In this document: positions 35,195-42,328 of the stretch, in pieces
Layout: every line of letters starts with the position of its first letter
Numbering within the stretch: the first letter of the stretch is position 1
IMG/VR virus record: IMGVR_UViG_3300009105_000005
Location: 1-64,000 of that record
DNA: 64,000 nt
Source: a virus
Reading direction: 5' to 3' (one strand)
Notes under the pieces: generated by a model
What the model saw: the letters and a program-made list of their open reading frames with translations, nothing else
Databases searched by the model: none
Told to the model about the DNA's origin: nothing
Translations under genes and position numbers: made by a program

Positions 35195-35262
35195 AGCGGG
35201 AAGGGGAATTGAACCCCTGCGACCTGGGATATGAGCCCAAGCGGATCACCTGATCTTCCCGC
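35195..35262 (-). tRNA. tRNA with CAU anticodon (Met or Ile2), reduced D-arm
   Basis: Acceptor stem GCGGGAA/TTCCCGC (7 bp), anticodon stem TTGGG/CCCAG with loop CTCATAT (anticodon CAT) and a perfect T-arm (AGGGG-TTCAATT-CCCCT). The D-arm is GATC-AGGT-GATC directly after the acceptor stem, so the total is only 68 nt and the usual positions 8-9 and GG-containing D-loop are compressed. It could be a minimal functional tRNA or one in decay. No CCA at the exact end. Confidence 0.65.
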
Positions 35263-35324
35263 GTCAAATTAAACTGGCCAGATAGAACGCTACACAGGCC
35301 AAAACAATTGTTAAAAGAACAAAA

Positions 35325-35951
35325 TCACGCACATTTTTTAAAAAGGCTAACATCAAAGTATTTATTCCTGTTGGTAAACTCATCCACATGAGGGATCAGT
35401 TCATGCACTCCCTCGATATAAAAAATATTCCGATATTTCTTGATGTTCGGAATGGGATTGTAATTCTTCCGGACTAACGGAATAACAAAGTTTAAATCAG
35501 CAAGCTCCAAGGCCGTCCGTCTGCGATCTTCAACAAAATAGTAATAACCGGATAAATGTTGCGACTTATGGCATCTGGGATGCTTTAAGACGACAGCAAA
35601 GGGCGTTTTCTTGGCAACCCTTTTGACTATCTGATAAGTCAGGCTGGCTGAATCCGGCGGCCTGGCCGTGACGATCAGCGGCGGTTCGTTGGTCTTTTCA
35701 TATAATTTGGCCAGAAGTTCCGTTGCGCCCGGGTAAATAGGTGTAGTTTTAACTTCCGTGTAAACCATCCGGTATATCTCCCATAACTTCTTGGAAGATA
35801 TGCCGGTTGCTTTGACTAAATTGAATTGGTCGTATTCAGGGTCGTTATCCTGTAAATCAAAATCATAAAGTTCTAATAGAAGCCTTTTGATCGGTGTAAC
35901 AATATCTATCAGAACTCCATCAAGGTCGAAGGCAATTGAACTTTCTGGCAT
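35325..35951 (-). CDS. HAD-superfamily 5'-nucleotidase-like phosphatase
   Basis: 208 residues. HAD motif I IAFDLDGVLIDIVTP (Asp9 nucleophile, Asp11), motif II in LIVTARPPD, motif IV in YYYFVEDRRRTALELA. The overall form resembles cytosolic deoxyribonucleotidases (NT5C type) found in phages, which dephosphorylate nucleotides, though the substrate is not fixed by sequence. GGAGA lies before the ATG and the gene follows the zinc-ribbon protein by one base. Confidence 0.75.
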   Translation of the reverse strand: MPESSIAFDLDGVLIDIVTPIKRLLLELYDFDLQDNDPEYDQFNLVKATGISSKKLWEIYRMVYTEVKTTPIYPGATELLAKLYEKTNEPPLIVTARPPDSASLTYQIVKRVAKKTPFAVVLKHPRCHKSQHLSGYYYFVEDRRRTALELADLNFVIPLVRKNYNPIPNIKKYRNIFYIEGVHELIPHVDEFTNRNKYFDVSLFKKCA

Positions 35952-35952
35952 A

Positions 35953-36729
35953 TTACATCTCCGTTAGTTTGCGGCGTATTGCGCTGGTAATTTTTGCAAG
36001 TTCAGGTATAACGTCCATTTCTTCTAAAATGACCAGAATTGGTACTCCGATAATGTCCTGAATTTTTCCATAAGTAGAATCATGTTCCATGCAAGGCTTA
36101 TGAGTAGCCGCATAAGTGCATCGAGTGCAGTTCTTTGAAACCACTTTGGTTTCATGGCTAATTTGGGTTGAAAAAGCGAGACAGAACGGACAAGACCATA
36201 TGTCGTTTCGAGAACTTTCAAACAAATGGGCTATTTTCCACAATTGGACACGATTAAAATCAAAAATGGCGTCTATGTCCGCATCGGTGAAATACTGCGG
36301 AAATCCATCTTTGGTGTTAAGGCCTACATAACGCTCAACAGCTTCGCATTTGACGTTCATAAAAGTACAAAGCAAAACCTTAATATCTTGCTCAGCCTGA
36401 GCTATTTGATCGAACCTGGCCTGCTTTTTAGCCTGATATTTTGCCAGAACTTCCGGATCCGCGAACATGGACAAAACATCAGTAGCACTTTCGGCTTTCA
36501 AGGTCTTCCAGATAGTGTTTCTTCCACACTCCGGACAACGATACCAACCGCCAGTCCCGGCCTCATTGGTATCGTAAAACTCTAATTTTTCGTTCGGGCA
36601 ACTGCATACAGGGCAGTCAAATCCTGTTTCAACGGCTTCAATAACCATATTTTCCACTCCTTCCATCATCCGTCTGTCACGCTCTTGATCGTAAACTCTG
36701 TCGATAAGATCGCCAATATGCTCACCCAT
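35953..36729 (-). CDS. Zinc-ribbon protein, unknown function
   Basis: About 258 residues from ATG 36729 (GGAAAA upstream; ATGs at 36747 and 36762 are weaker). Two metal-binding groups are visible: FDCPVCSCPNEK with RCPECGRN, and SCPFCLAFST with KNCTRCTYA. A helical central part lies between them. It may bind nucleic acid. It overlaps the end of the preceding 58-residue gene by 8 nt. Confidence 0.6.
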   Translation of the reverse strand: MGEHIGDLIDRVYDQERDRRMMEGVENMVIEAVETGFDCPVCSCPNEKLEFYDTNEAGTGGWYRCPECGRNTIWKTLKAESATDVLSMFADPEVLAKYQAKKQARFDQIAQAEQDIKVLLCTFMNVKCEAVERYVGLNTKDGFPQYFTDADIDAIFDFNRVQLWKIAHLFESSRNDIWSCPFCLAFSTQISHETKVVSKNCTRCTYAATHKPCMEHDSTYGKIQDIIGVPILVILEEMDVIPELAKITSAIRRKLTEM

Positions 36730-36898
36730 TGTCGAATTTTCCGTCATATTTAGGCATATCATCGGAATTTAATACGGGGACTTTAAATAGTTCCCTCTTG
36801 ACCGACTGCGGGGCGGCATCAATAACCTGCCCTACTGTAATCCGACCTTCGGCCAAAGCCTTATCCACTTTGTTTAAAACTTCCGTTATTTCAGCCAT
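36722..36898 (-). CDS. Hypothetical small protein
   Basis: 58 residues from the ATG at 36898 (sequence MAEITEVLNKVDKALAEGR), with GGAG upstream and a TAATG overlap with the preceding stop. Helical, acidic. Not recognised. Confidence 0.55.
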   Translation of the reverse strand: MAEITEVLNKVDKALAEGRITVGQVIDAAPQSVKRELFKVPVLNSDDMPKYDGKFDNG

Positions 36899-37236
36899 TA
36901 TTTCGTTAGCTCCTTTATGTTTTTTAAAGCCCAATCCCGCATAGCACAGGCTTCGGTTCCGCAACTGTTATGACCGCCGCCTTCACTCCAAGCATCATAA
37001 AGCTCTTTCGGAACAGGTATGGCAGCATTATAAACTTCATCGATGTCCGTGGTGTGCGGCAATCCATCACTGCCGTAAGAACCGCTGAGCGTTATGCTAT
37101 GGCCTTTAATCCTGGCAGTTCCCATCATGAAATGACCAAATTGGTGCAAAGCAACCTTGCGCACTATTGCGCGAAAATTGTCAGGGCCAAGAGGTTTATC
37201 TTTGTGTTGGATCAGAATCAAAAACCTGGCGGGCAT
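36898..37236 (-). CDS. Hypothetical protein
   Basis: About 112 residues from MPARFLILIQHKDKP. Upstream in-frame starts at 37287 and 37353 exist, but the extra sequence looks non-conserved and no start has a good ribosome site. The core contains ALHQFGHFMMGTARIKGHSI and a C-terminal NSCGTEACAMRDW. Not recognised. Confidence 0.5.
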   Translation of the reverse strand: MPARFLILIQHKDKPLGPDNFRAIVRKVALHQFGHFMMGTARIKGHSITLSGSYGSDGLPHTTDIDEVYNAAIPVPKELYDAWSEGGGHNSCGTEACAMRDWALKNIKELTK

Positions 37237-37432
37237 AGTTCTTTGCTCTGTGCTTTTATAATATATTCGTGTTTTTTCGATATACATAATTTTGTATCTC
37301 TGTATGCAAATTGTTGTACGGCTTGGTACAAAAACGTCGGCACATACGGGCAATTGCCGATGTTTTTGATTTTTAACTCAAGACCTTCAGAACCAATTTG
37401 GAAATACAAATCAACCAGATCTAAAATCGATA

Positions 37433-37765
37433 TTAAGCTGCTATTGGCATTTGCTTGGCCCAATGGACAAGCTTATCCCTGTGAGATTCAAGCTCATGGG
37501 GACATGGTCCGAAACACTTATTGCAATTAGATTGTTTTAGGCCGAGATATCCATCTTTAAGTAAAAACCCCATAAAGTACCGATCTTTTTCGGCATAAGA
37601 AATGAGTTGAGAATCTACTACAATTGCCTTATTGGCACGTAATATGCCATCTTGGAAATTGTATTTGAGATGGTCAAACATAAACTCTGCGAGCACCATA
37701 CAATTTACCACTTTGGCAATTTTAGCTAATGTTAGCTTTTTTCCCGTTGCTTCATAATGTAACAT
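37433..37765 (-). CDS. Hypothetical protein
   Basis: 110 residues with AGGAG before the ATG. Helical N-terminal half; the C-terminal half has SNCNKCFGPCPHELESHRD, which looks like a metal-binding knuckle. First gene downstream of the tRNA region on the minus strand. Not recognised. Confidence 0.6.
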   Translation of the reverse strand: MLHYEATGKKLTLAKIAKVVNCMVLAEFMFDHLKYNFQDGILRANKAIVVDSQLISYAEKDRYFMGFLLKDGYLGLKQSNCNKCFGPCPHELESHRDKLVHWAKQMPIAA

Positions 37766-37911
37766 TTATTTTTCTCCTGTTTGTTTGTTTAATGGGGCAG
37801 GGTCGAAGGTCGGTGTTTTAGCCCAACCGACAGGCCAGTTCCGGAGCCGTAAGTGCTATTTCACACCCTACGCCGGTTCTCCCGTGATACGACGATCCAC
37901 ATTCCCCAAAC
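37766..37911. other. Structured noncoding stretch beside tRNA-Asp
   Basis: No gene. It contains an inverted repeat GCCAGTT/AACTGGC (about 37831 and 37909) enclosing roughly 70 nt, and a hairpin GTCGGT...ACCGAC near 37814-37835. It resembles a decayed tRNA in size, but no T-arm or anticodon arm can be drawn. Confidence 0.35.
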
Positions 37912-37990
37912 TGGCAGTCCAGACGGGATTTGAACCCGCGATCTTCGGCGTGACAGGCCGACGTGATAGACCAGACTTCACTACTGGACT
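37912..37990 (-). tRNA. tRNA-Asp (GUC)
   Basis: Acceptor AGTCCAG/CTGGACT with discriminator G and encoded CCA, a D-arm with GG in its loop, anticodon stem TCGGC/GCCGA with loop CTGTCAC (anticodon GTC), and a T-arm CGGG-TTCAAAT-CCCG. All canonical; 76 nt plus CCA. Confidence 0.92.
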
Positions 37991-37998
37991 ATAAAACT

Positions 37999-38149
37999 GT
38001 TTTCTTTGGTCTAAAACTCCGTCTCTCCGGAGTGTCACCCTTTTGTTCTCGCCACACTTCCTTGATAGGATCATTGAACGAATTTTTCGAACTCCCCGTA
38101 CCTCATGGTCTGGACACAATCAGGTCAAAGCACTTAGGCCAAAGAAAAC
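37999..38149. ncRNA. Hairpin-bounded noncoding RNA candidate between two tRNA genes
   Basis: A 16-nt arm at 37999-38014 (GTTTTCTTTGGTCTAA) is complementary, with one G-U, to 38134-38149. Inside lies a perfect 6-bp hairpin ACTCCG-TCTCTC-CGGAGT (38016-38033) and a further AGTGT/ACACT pair. The segment has no supported gene and would be co-transcribed with the tRNAs on the minus strand. It may be a processed small RNA or a tRNA-cluster linker. Confidence 0.5.
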
Positions 38150-38154
38150 AAAAG

Positions 38155-38228
38155 TGACGCGTACGGGATTTGAACCCGTGAATACCGGCGTGAAAGACCG
38201 GTGTGTTCGACCGCTTCACCAACGCGCC
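38155..38228 (-). tRNA. tRNA-Glu (UUC)
   Basis: Acceptor GGCGCGT/ACGCGTC (one G-U), D-arm GTGAAGCGGTCGAACAC, anticodon stem CCGGT/GCCGG with loop CTTTCAC (anticodon TTC), T-arm CGGG-TTCAAAT-CCCG. CCA is not encoded. It begins 41 nt beyond the last repeat of the TIGR array on the same strand, so array and tRNAs could share a transcript. Confidence 0.9.
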
Positions 38229-38268
38229 ATATAAACTATAATTTAAAAAGAACAACTAAAATTACTTT

Positions 38269-38692
38269 AAAATCGCTGAACAAGATTGGTTTTCTTCTTC
38301 TTTCTGACCCACTACTGCTCGTTGGATTTCTTGTAAGGATTGATTCGCTAACAAATGACTGGATTACTCTCACCTCCTGGCACGCTATTTGACAATGGAT
38401 TTCTTTGTCCTCCTGACTCGCTATATTGTGCTGGTTTGCTTACACCAAATGACTCGCTAAATTATGTTGGGTTAATTTTTCCATAGACTCGCTGTGGTAA
38501 ATTGGGTTTCTCCCCCTTTCTGGCACACTTCAAACTTATTGGATTTCTAACCCTTTCTGATCCACTACTTTAATCTGGTTTTCTTGCCAGGGACGGTACG
38601 CTAAAGATGTCAGGGTTTCTGTATATCGATGACTCGCTACAAGATGTTGGATTTCTTAATGCCAATGACTCGCTATGACACTTAGGGTTACT
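38269..38692 (-). repeat. TIGR (tandem interspaced guide RNA) array, 12 units
   Basis: Two 9-nt repeats alternate on the minus strand: B (consensus AGAAATCCA) and A (consensus AGCGAGTCA), separated by spacers of 9 nt (a few of 8 or 10). B starts every 36 nt from 38684 down to 38287 (12 copies) and A from 38666 to 38269 (12 copies, the last degenerate AGCGATTTT). That gives 23 spacers between repeats, nearly all different, e.g. AAGTGTCAT, TTGGCATTA, ACATCTTGT, TCGATATAC. The 36-nt unit with two spacers is the layout of TIGR arrays, processed to 36-nt guide RNAs. It starts 7 nt after the Tas stop on the same strand, so one transcript probably carries both. Confidence 0.93.
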
Positions 38693-38699
38693 AACGGAC

Positions 38700-39569
38700 T
38701 TAAGCAGCCTTCTTATGCTCCATGCCAAGCTTGGCCTCACTGTATTCAACTGAAACAGGTAAACCCTCAATCGCACGCCACGCAATATGCAGATCCACAA
38801 GAAAACGCTTCACCGCATACCGCAAAGCCATACGATGACGATGCATTTTGGTCTTTTCTTGATGGTCCGGATGATTCTCAAGACGATTCTTGTAATCATA
38901 ATAAGTCTTGGCATAATTAGACCGATCCGGCCCCAATCTCAAAAATGAAGTCCCAAGAACACCAAGCAACTTCGTCTTTAAAAACGGATTGAACGTTATG
39001 CTGTTTCGAAGCTTGGCCTCCCCGTCAGCAGCTTTATATTCAACCTCAATAAGATGCTCCTTGCGCTTACTCCGACCCTTGCCGTCCTCAGCAACGTCCA
39101 AACCCGCATACTTCCACAGTGAGGACGGATACTCCGCCTTTTCGATGTCAATCTCCGAAATAATCACACCGGCCATAGCGGGGCCCACGCCCTTAACCGA
39201 CTCCAAATACTTCGTCCAAAGCGGAAATTCAGCCAATATACCCTCTAATTGCTTAAAATGACGCTTCTCCGATTCCTCAAGTCCAATGTACTGAGAAATC
39301 AAAGCAAATTCCGTGTATGACGAAATAACACCCTCGGCCTTAAATTTCTTCCGGTTCGGCAAACTCAAAACACCGTCAGTAATCTTCCGAAAAGCAGCCC
39401 GAATGTCTTCCATGATCCGCTTACCTTCCTTGTCAAGCTCATCTTCCTTCTGACTCGGATCCAAACCCAACTTGGCCCTAAAGTTGGCAACCAACCGATT
39501 GCCAGTCTGAATTCTTAATTTCTGAACGGTATAACAACCCCGAACCATAGTCTTTAAATACTGTTTCAT
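38700..39569 (-). CDS. Tas-type Nop-domain protein without nuclease domain (TIGR-associated)
   Basis: 289 residues. Residues 1-120 form long charged helices like the coiled coil of Nop5/Nop56 and IS110 C-terminal regions. The core is SVKGVGPAMAGVIISEID (124-141) with SSLWKYAGLDV (149-159), the Nop/Transposase_20 signature, and a basic region follows (GKGRSKRKEH). There is no RuvC DEDD domain and no HNH, so it is neither a complete IS110 transposase nor a nuclease-bearing Tas. In TIGR-Tas systems such proteins bind array-derived guide RNAs with two spacers and recognise DNA. Strong ribosome site AAGGAGAA, overlapping the palindrome 39581-39595. It may block or mark DNA rather than cut it, or recruit a partner. 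Confidence 0.85.
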   Translation of the reverse strand: MKQYLKTMVRGCYTVQKLRIQTGNRLVANFRAKLGLDPSQKEDELDKEGKRIMEDIRAAFRKITDGVLSLPNRKKFKAEGVISSYTEFALISQYIGLEESEKRHFKQLEGILAEFPLWTKYLESVKGVGPAMAGVIISEIDIEKAEYPSSLWKYAGLDVAEDGKGRSKRKEHLIEVEYKAADGEAKLRNSITFNPFLKTKLLGVLGTSFLRLGPDRSNYAKTYYDYKNRLENHPDHQEKTKMHRHRMALRYAVKRFLVDLHIAWRAIEGLPVSVEYSEAKLGMEHKKAA

Positions 39570-39580
39570 GAATAATTCTC

Positions 39581-39595
39581 CTTACTTTCAGTAAG
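39581..39595. promoter_or_regulatory. Dispersed palindrome, site 4, in front of Tas gene
   Basis: CTTACT-TTC-AGTAAG, identical to site 3. On the minus strand its right arm runs directly into the ribosome site of the Tas gene (AAGTAAGGAGAA). A regulator bound here could control the whole TIGR-Tas transcript. Confidence 0.65.
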
Positions 39596-39613
39596 ATGGT
39601 TAATAAAATTTTT

Positions 39614-39859
39614 TCAACAATTAAAATATTGGCGAAAATTATTGGTATTTTCACGATAAGCCTGCATTATGGCAAGCCTGACCGCTTTTTCAAATTCTTC
39701 CTGACTATTAAATACGATCGGTGTATTTTGGACTTGGGACTTGGGACTTTTTTCAAGATGGATAGCAACTGCTGCCAGACTGTTAGCAATCAGAGGTAGG
39801 GATGATTCTAAAATAGAGCGGAATCTTTGACCTGGATGGGTACTCCAAAAATCTTTCAA
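39614..39859 (-). CDS. Small protein upstream of Tas (possible accessory)
   Basis: 81 residues, read from a TTG at 39859 that has a strong AAGGAG eight bases upstream. Helical N-terminal part (RFRSILESSLPLIANSLAAV), a linker with SPKSQVQNTP and a C-terminal helix (EEFEKAVRLAIMQAYREN). Not recognised. It lies 44 nt upstream of the Tas start on the same strand, with palindromes before both genes, so the two are likely co-regulated. Confidence 0.55.
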   Translation of the reverse strand: MKDFWSTHPGQRFRSILESSLPLIANSLAAVAIHLEKSPKSQVQNTPIVFNSQEEFEKAVRLAIMQAYRENTNNFRQYFNC

Positions 39860-39882
39860 TTAGATATCTCCTTTTTGTAATT

Positions 39883-39897
39883 CTTACTATTAGTAAC
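39883..39897. promoter_or_regulatory. Dispersed palindrome, site 5, in divergent lipoprotein/Tas-operon region
   Basis: CTTACTATTAGTAAC (core TTACT-ATT-AGTAA, perfect). It is 24 nt upstream of the TTG start at 39859 and is in the AT-rich divergent region that also holds a TTGACA (39967-39972) facing the lipoprotein gene. Confidence 0.6.
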
Positions 39898-40025
39898 AAA
39901 TAATTATAAAAAAGCAAGTGTTATTTTCATATTCATAACAATTTTATAATATTTTTTAAAATTCCCTTGACATCTTAATAACTTTTATGATCGGTTTTTA
40001 TAAAAATATTCTTTGGAGGAATTTT

Positions 40026-40454
40026 ATGCGGAAAATTACTACTATAATAATTATGTTGATGTTAATTTTAGCTGGATGCGGCAGCAGCACATTAAAACAA
40101 AGCTCCGCTAATCCCAATATTAGTAAATTCAAAGTGGCCGGAGACTACCAGAACGTTTATCGTGACCTGCTGGAAAAAACCGTAAATTGCTTTGCTCGAT
40201 CAGCAATTCCAATGCTGCGCCCGGGTAGCTACGTAGACGGAAACCTCTATCCAGACATTAAAGAAGGACATATTACCGTTTCCTCAGATTTTTGCGAATT
40301 ATTCGTTGTTCAAATTAGAAATGACGGAGATCAGGGGACTTTGGTTGTTAGTTATTATAAGACTGATAGGTGGTTAAAAAGAATCAGCCCTGTTATTATG
40401 GATTGGGTACAAAATAATATTGATAAATGTCCGGAATTAAAAGGTCCGATTTGA
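40026..40454 (+). CDS. Lipoprotein, probable moron
   Basis: 142 residues from the ATG at 40026, which has GGAGG upstream (an ATG at 39987 lacks one). The signal peptide MRKITTIIIMLMLILAGC has a lipobox (LAGC, Cys18), so it should be lipidated in the inner or outer membrane. The remainder has no recognised domain. It is the only plus-strand gene between 21.6 kb and the right end, has its own promoter-like sequence and stands beside the TIGR-Tas locus. These are signs of a moron, for example for superinfection exclusion; that role is inferred. Confidence 0.75.
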   Translation: MRKITTIIIMLMLILAGCGSSTLKQSSANPNISKFKVAGDYQNVYRDLLEKTVNCFARSAIPMLRPGSYVDGNLYPDIKEGHITVSSDFCELFVVQIRNDGDQGTLVVSYYKTDRWLKRISPVIMDWVQNNIDKCPELKGPI

Positions 40455-40609
40455 AAAATAAAAATGCGGAAATTCGTAAAATTTTAGAGACAAGTCCAAC
40501 CTGTCCTACCTCTATGTAATCAGCCTACATACCTTCCCTTCCTGCCTACCTATGCGTTGCACATAAGATTGGCCTGAGTATGAACATGATGTTCATCCTT
40601 ATCAATGCG

Positions 40610-40638
40610 AAAAAGACCGAGACTCCGTAGAGTCCCGG
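40610..40638 (-). terminator. Rho-independent terminator
   Basis: CCGGGACTC-TACG-GAGTCTCGG (40617-40638) followed on the minus strand by TCTTTTT. It ends the transcript of the 530-residue protein gene and separates it from the convergent lipoprotein gene. Confidence 0.8.
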
Positions 40639-40646
40639 CCTGGTAA

Positions 40647-42239
40647 CTAAATTACTTGTTCGTTGGGCACATGCACCGTCCAGTCGTCGAACTCCTCGTA
40701 AGTGTGTTCATGGTAGAACGCATCATCGTAGCTATCAAAGAGCATTTCCGGTTCAGGCGGCGTCATGTCCGGCAGTTTTTCAAGCATCTGCTGACGTTTG
40801 TTCAATTCAGGCTTGAGCACGTACTCGACAAACCGTGGGCGGCCAAGGTTCTTTGTGTTTGAGTAGATCAAGTACCAATAGAACTTAGCCTGCTTGATGC
40901 TTTTAGTGTTACGCATCATGGTCAGAGAGCGTTTCTCAACTGCCGTAATACTATCAAGCAACGTTTGTACGTAGATCGCCTTGCATCCTTCAAGGTAGCT
41001 TTTGCGTTGCTTGGTAACGCCCCAGAATATAGAGCGTTGGTAGTAGTTCATCCAGTCACAGTTGTTATGTGCTTTGCGACGGATGGCGTTTATCTGGGCA
41101 AGGTTCGCATTCTCGATGAAGCGGCGTATCTTGGCGTAGCGTGGACAACCCCAAGCCCACCAGAGCTTGGGATATGTGCGTGTACCATCATCAAGAACAG
41201 CCGGTGTATGTTGAGGCCAGTACAGGTCGTCATTGATGACGTTGTACCTGAACGTATCCGGCGTACCAAACCCACGATCAAGGCGAAGTTGGCCGCACTC
41301 TGTTTCATAGGTGAATTTACCGAAGATTTCGTCAATTTCGTGATCAAGATAGTTTTCTCCGGCGTATTCTTCGTGGTCAACGAACAACGCGTCCCAAGCA
41401 TCAGCCAGTTCATCGAAGGTTTTGAAAGTGCCGATATCTTCGATGGAGCCTGATTCTATGATATCAGCGATCATGGCCTGCTCGTAGTCGCCTTCGCCTA
41501 TTTCCTGGTGGGGCGAACCGTTGTTCATAGGCTTATCGTTGATGCAGACTTCATCATCAACCAATGAGCCGGCCAGATTTTCGAAGTAGTCAAGGGCTTG
41601 TTCTATGCCGCCTTTGACTGTCCATACGAAGAAATCCGTCCAGATTCTACAGTCGGGATCGATGATATTCCAAAAATCTATCAGATCTTCGGCCTGGTCG
41701 AATGTAACTTCAAGGCCAGCGCCCTTGAATTTATAATGCAGCCAGTCGGGTCGGCGCCACTTGGAAACGATTGGTATATTCATGCCTTGACGTTGGACTT
41801 TGCCGGATCCGTTGTGGCCGTCTTCGAAGATCATACGATCAAGGCCGGTCATTTCGGTAACGTGAGCGCCAACGGCTGTCCAGCATTCGCCAAAATCGTA
41901 AACTGGCCGGTCAGCCAGATCATCGGCAATCTGCTGGTACTGATCGTCGGTGTGTTCTTTGACAACACCGCAGATTTTACCTTCGGGGCTGTACCTTGTA
42001 ATGATGTATTCCGTAGGCGGCAAGAAGGCCACGATATCCATAGAGCGATTATCGTGGGTGAACACGTCAACGTCACGTTCATGGGTGACGATGTTTTCGA
42101 CAAGTTCAGATTTGGGTTGGGTGAAGTGAATTTCTTTAGGAGTTGGCCAGCCGGGTAGATGAGACTTGACTGATGTGTGAATAGCAATGTGTTTATCGAT
42201 CCACGCTTGACGCCAAATTGATTTTGCAGTATTACGCAT
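40647..42239 (-). CDS. Hypothetical phage protein, 530 residues
   Basis: Start chosen at ATG 42239 with AAAGGAG (an ATG at 42305 has none). Acidic, rich in Trp/Tyr/Asp; phrases LPPTEYIITRYSPEGKICG, RRPDWLHYKFKGAGLEV and WGCPRYAKIRRFIE. No family is recognised. The middle contains an acidic segment (SPHQEIGEGDYEQ). The RRPDWLHYKF phrase is shared in part with the 155-residue protein at 32,327. GC is higher than in neighbouring small genes and it has its own terminator, so it may be well expressed. Confidence 0.65.
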   Translation of the reverse strand: MRNTAKSIWRQAWIDKHIAIHTSVKSHLPGWPTPKEIHFTQPKSELVENIVTHERDVDVFTHDNRSMDIVAFLPPTEYIITRYSPEGKICGVVKEHTDDQYQQIADDLADRPVYDFGECWTAVGAHVTEMTGLDRMIFEDGHNGSGKVQRQGMNIPIVSKWRRPDWLHYKFKGAGLEVTFDQAEDLIDFWNIIDPDCRIWTDFFVWTVKGGIEQALDYFENLAGSLVDDEVCINDKPMNNGSPHQEIGEGDYEQAMIADIIESGSIEDIGTFKTFDELADAWDALFVDHEEYAGENYLDHEIDEIFGKFTYETECGQLRLDRGFGTPDTFRYNVINDDLYWPQHTPAVLDDGTRTYPKLWWAWGCPRYAKIRRFIENANLAQINAIRRKAHNNCDWMNYYQRSIFWGVTKQRKSYLEGCKAIYVQTLLDSITAVEKRSLTMMRNTKSIKQAKFYWYLIYSNTKNLGRPRFVEYVLKPELNKRQQMLEKLPDMTPPEPEMLFDSYDDAFYHEHTYEEFDDWTVHVPNEQVI

Positions 42240-42274
42240 GATATTGCTCCTTTCACCAGAGAGAGTTGCAATTT

Positions 42275-42309
42275 GCCCGTGGGTTTCGTTTGCGGCGTTG
42301 CCCACGGGC
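42275..42309. promoter_or_regulatory. Strong hairpin in leader of the 530-residue protein gene
   Basis: GCCCGTGGG (42275-42283) pairs perfectly with CCCACGGGC (42301-42309) over a 17-nt loop. No T-run follows on the minus strand, so it is more likely a leader structure or stabilising hairpin between the NADAR gene and the next gene than a terminator for them. Confidence 0.45.
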
Positions 42310-42328
42310 GTTTTAATTTAAGAACAAT

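Noticed and set aside
37829-37914. tRNA gene with GCCAGTT/AACTGGC acceptor-like stem
   Set aside because: No T-arm TTC loop or 5-bp anticodon stem can be drawn on either strand.
38269-38692. CRISPR array or simple minisatellite
   Set aside because: Repeats are two different 9-mers in strict alternation with 9-nt spacers, far shorter than CRISPR repeats and spacers, no cas genes are near, and spacers are largely non-identical, unlike a minisatellite.
38120-38800. Minus-strand open frames crossing the TIGR array
   Set aside because: The array unit is a multiple of three, so it stays open by chance; spacers of 8 and 10 nt break the frame and no ribosome site is present, unlike the primase-embedded array.
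38700-39569. IS110-family transposase with its insertion sequence
   Set aside because: Only the C-terminal-type Nop/Transposase_20 region is present; the N-terminal RuvC-like DEDD domain is missing, and no IS ends are seen. The adjoining 36-nt dual-repeat array explains the locus better.
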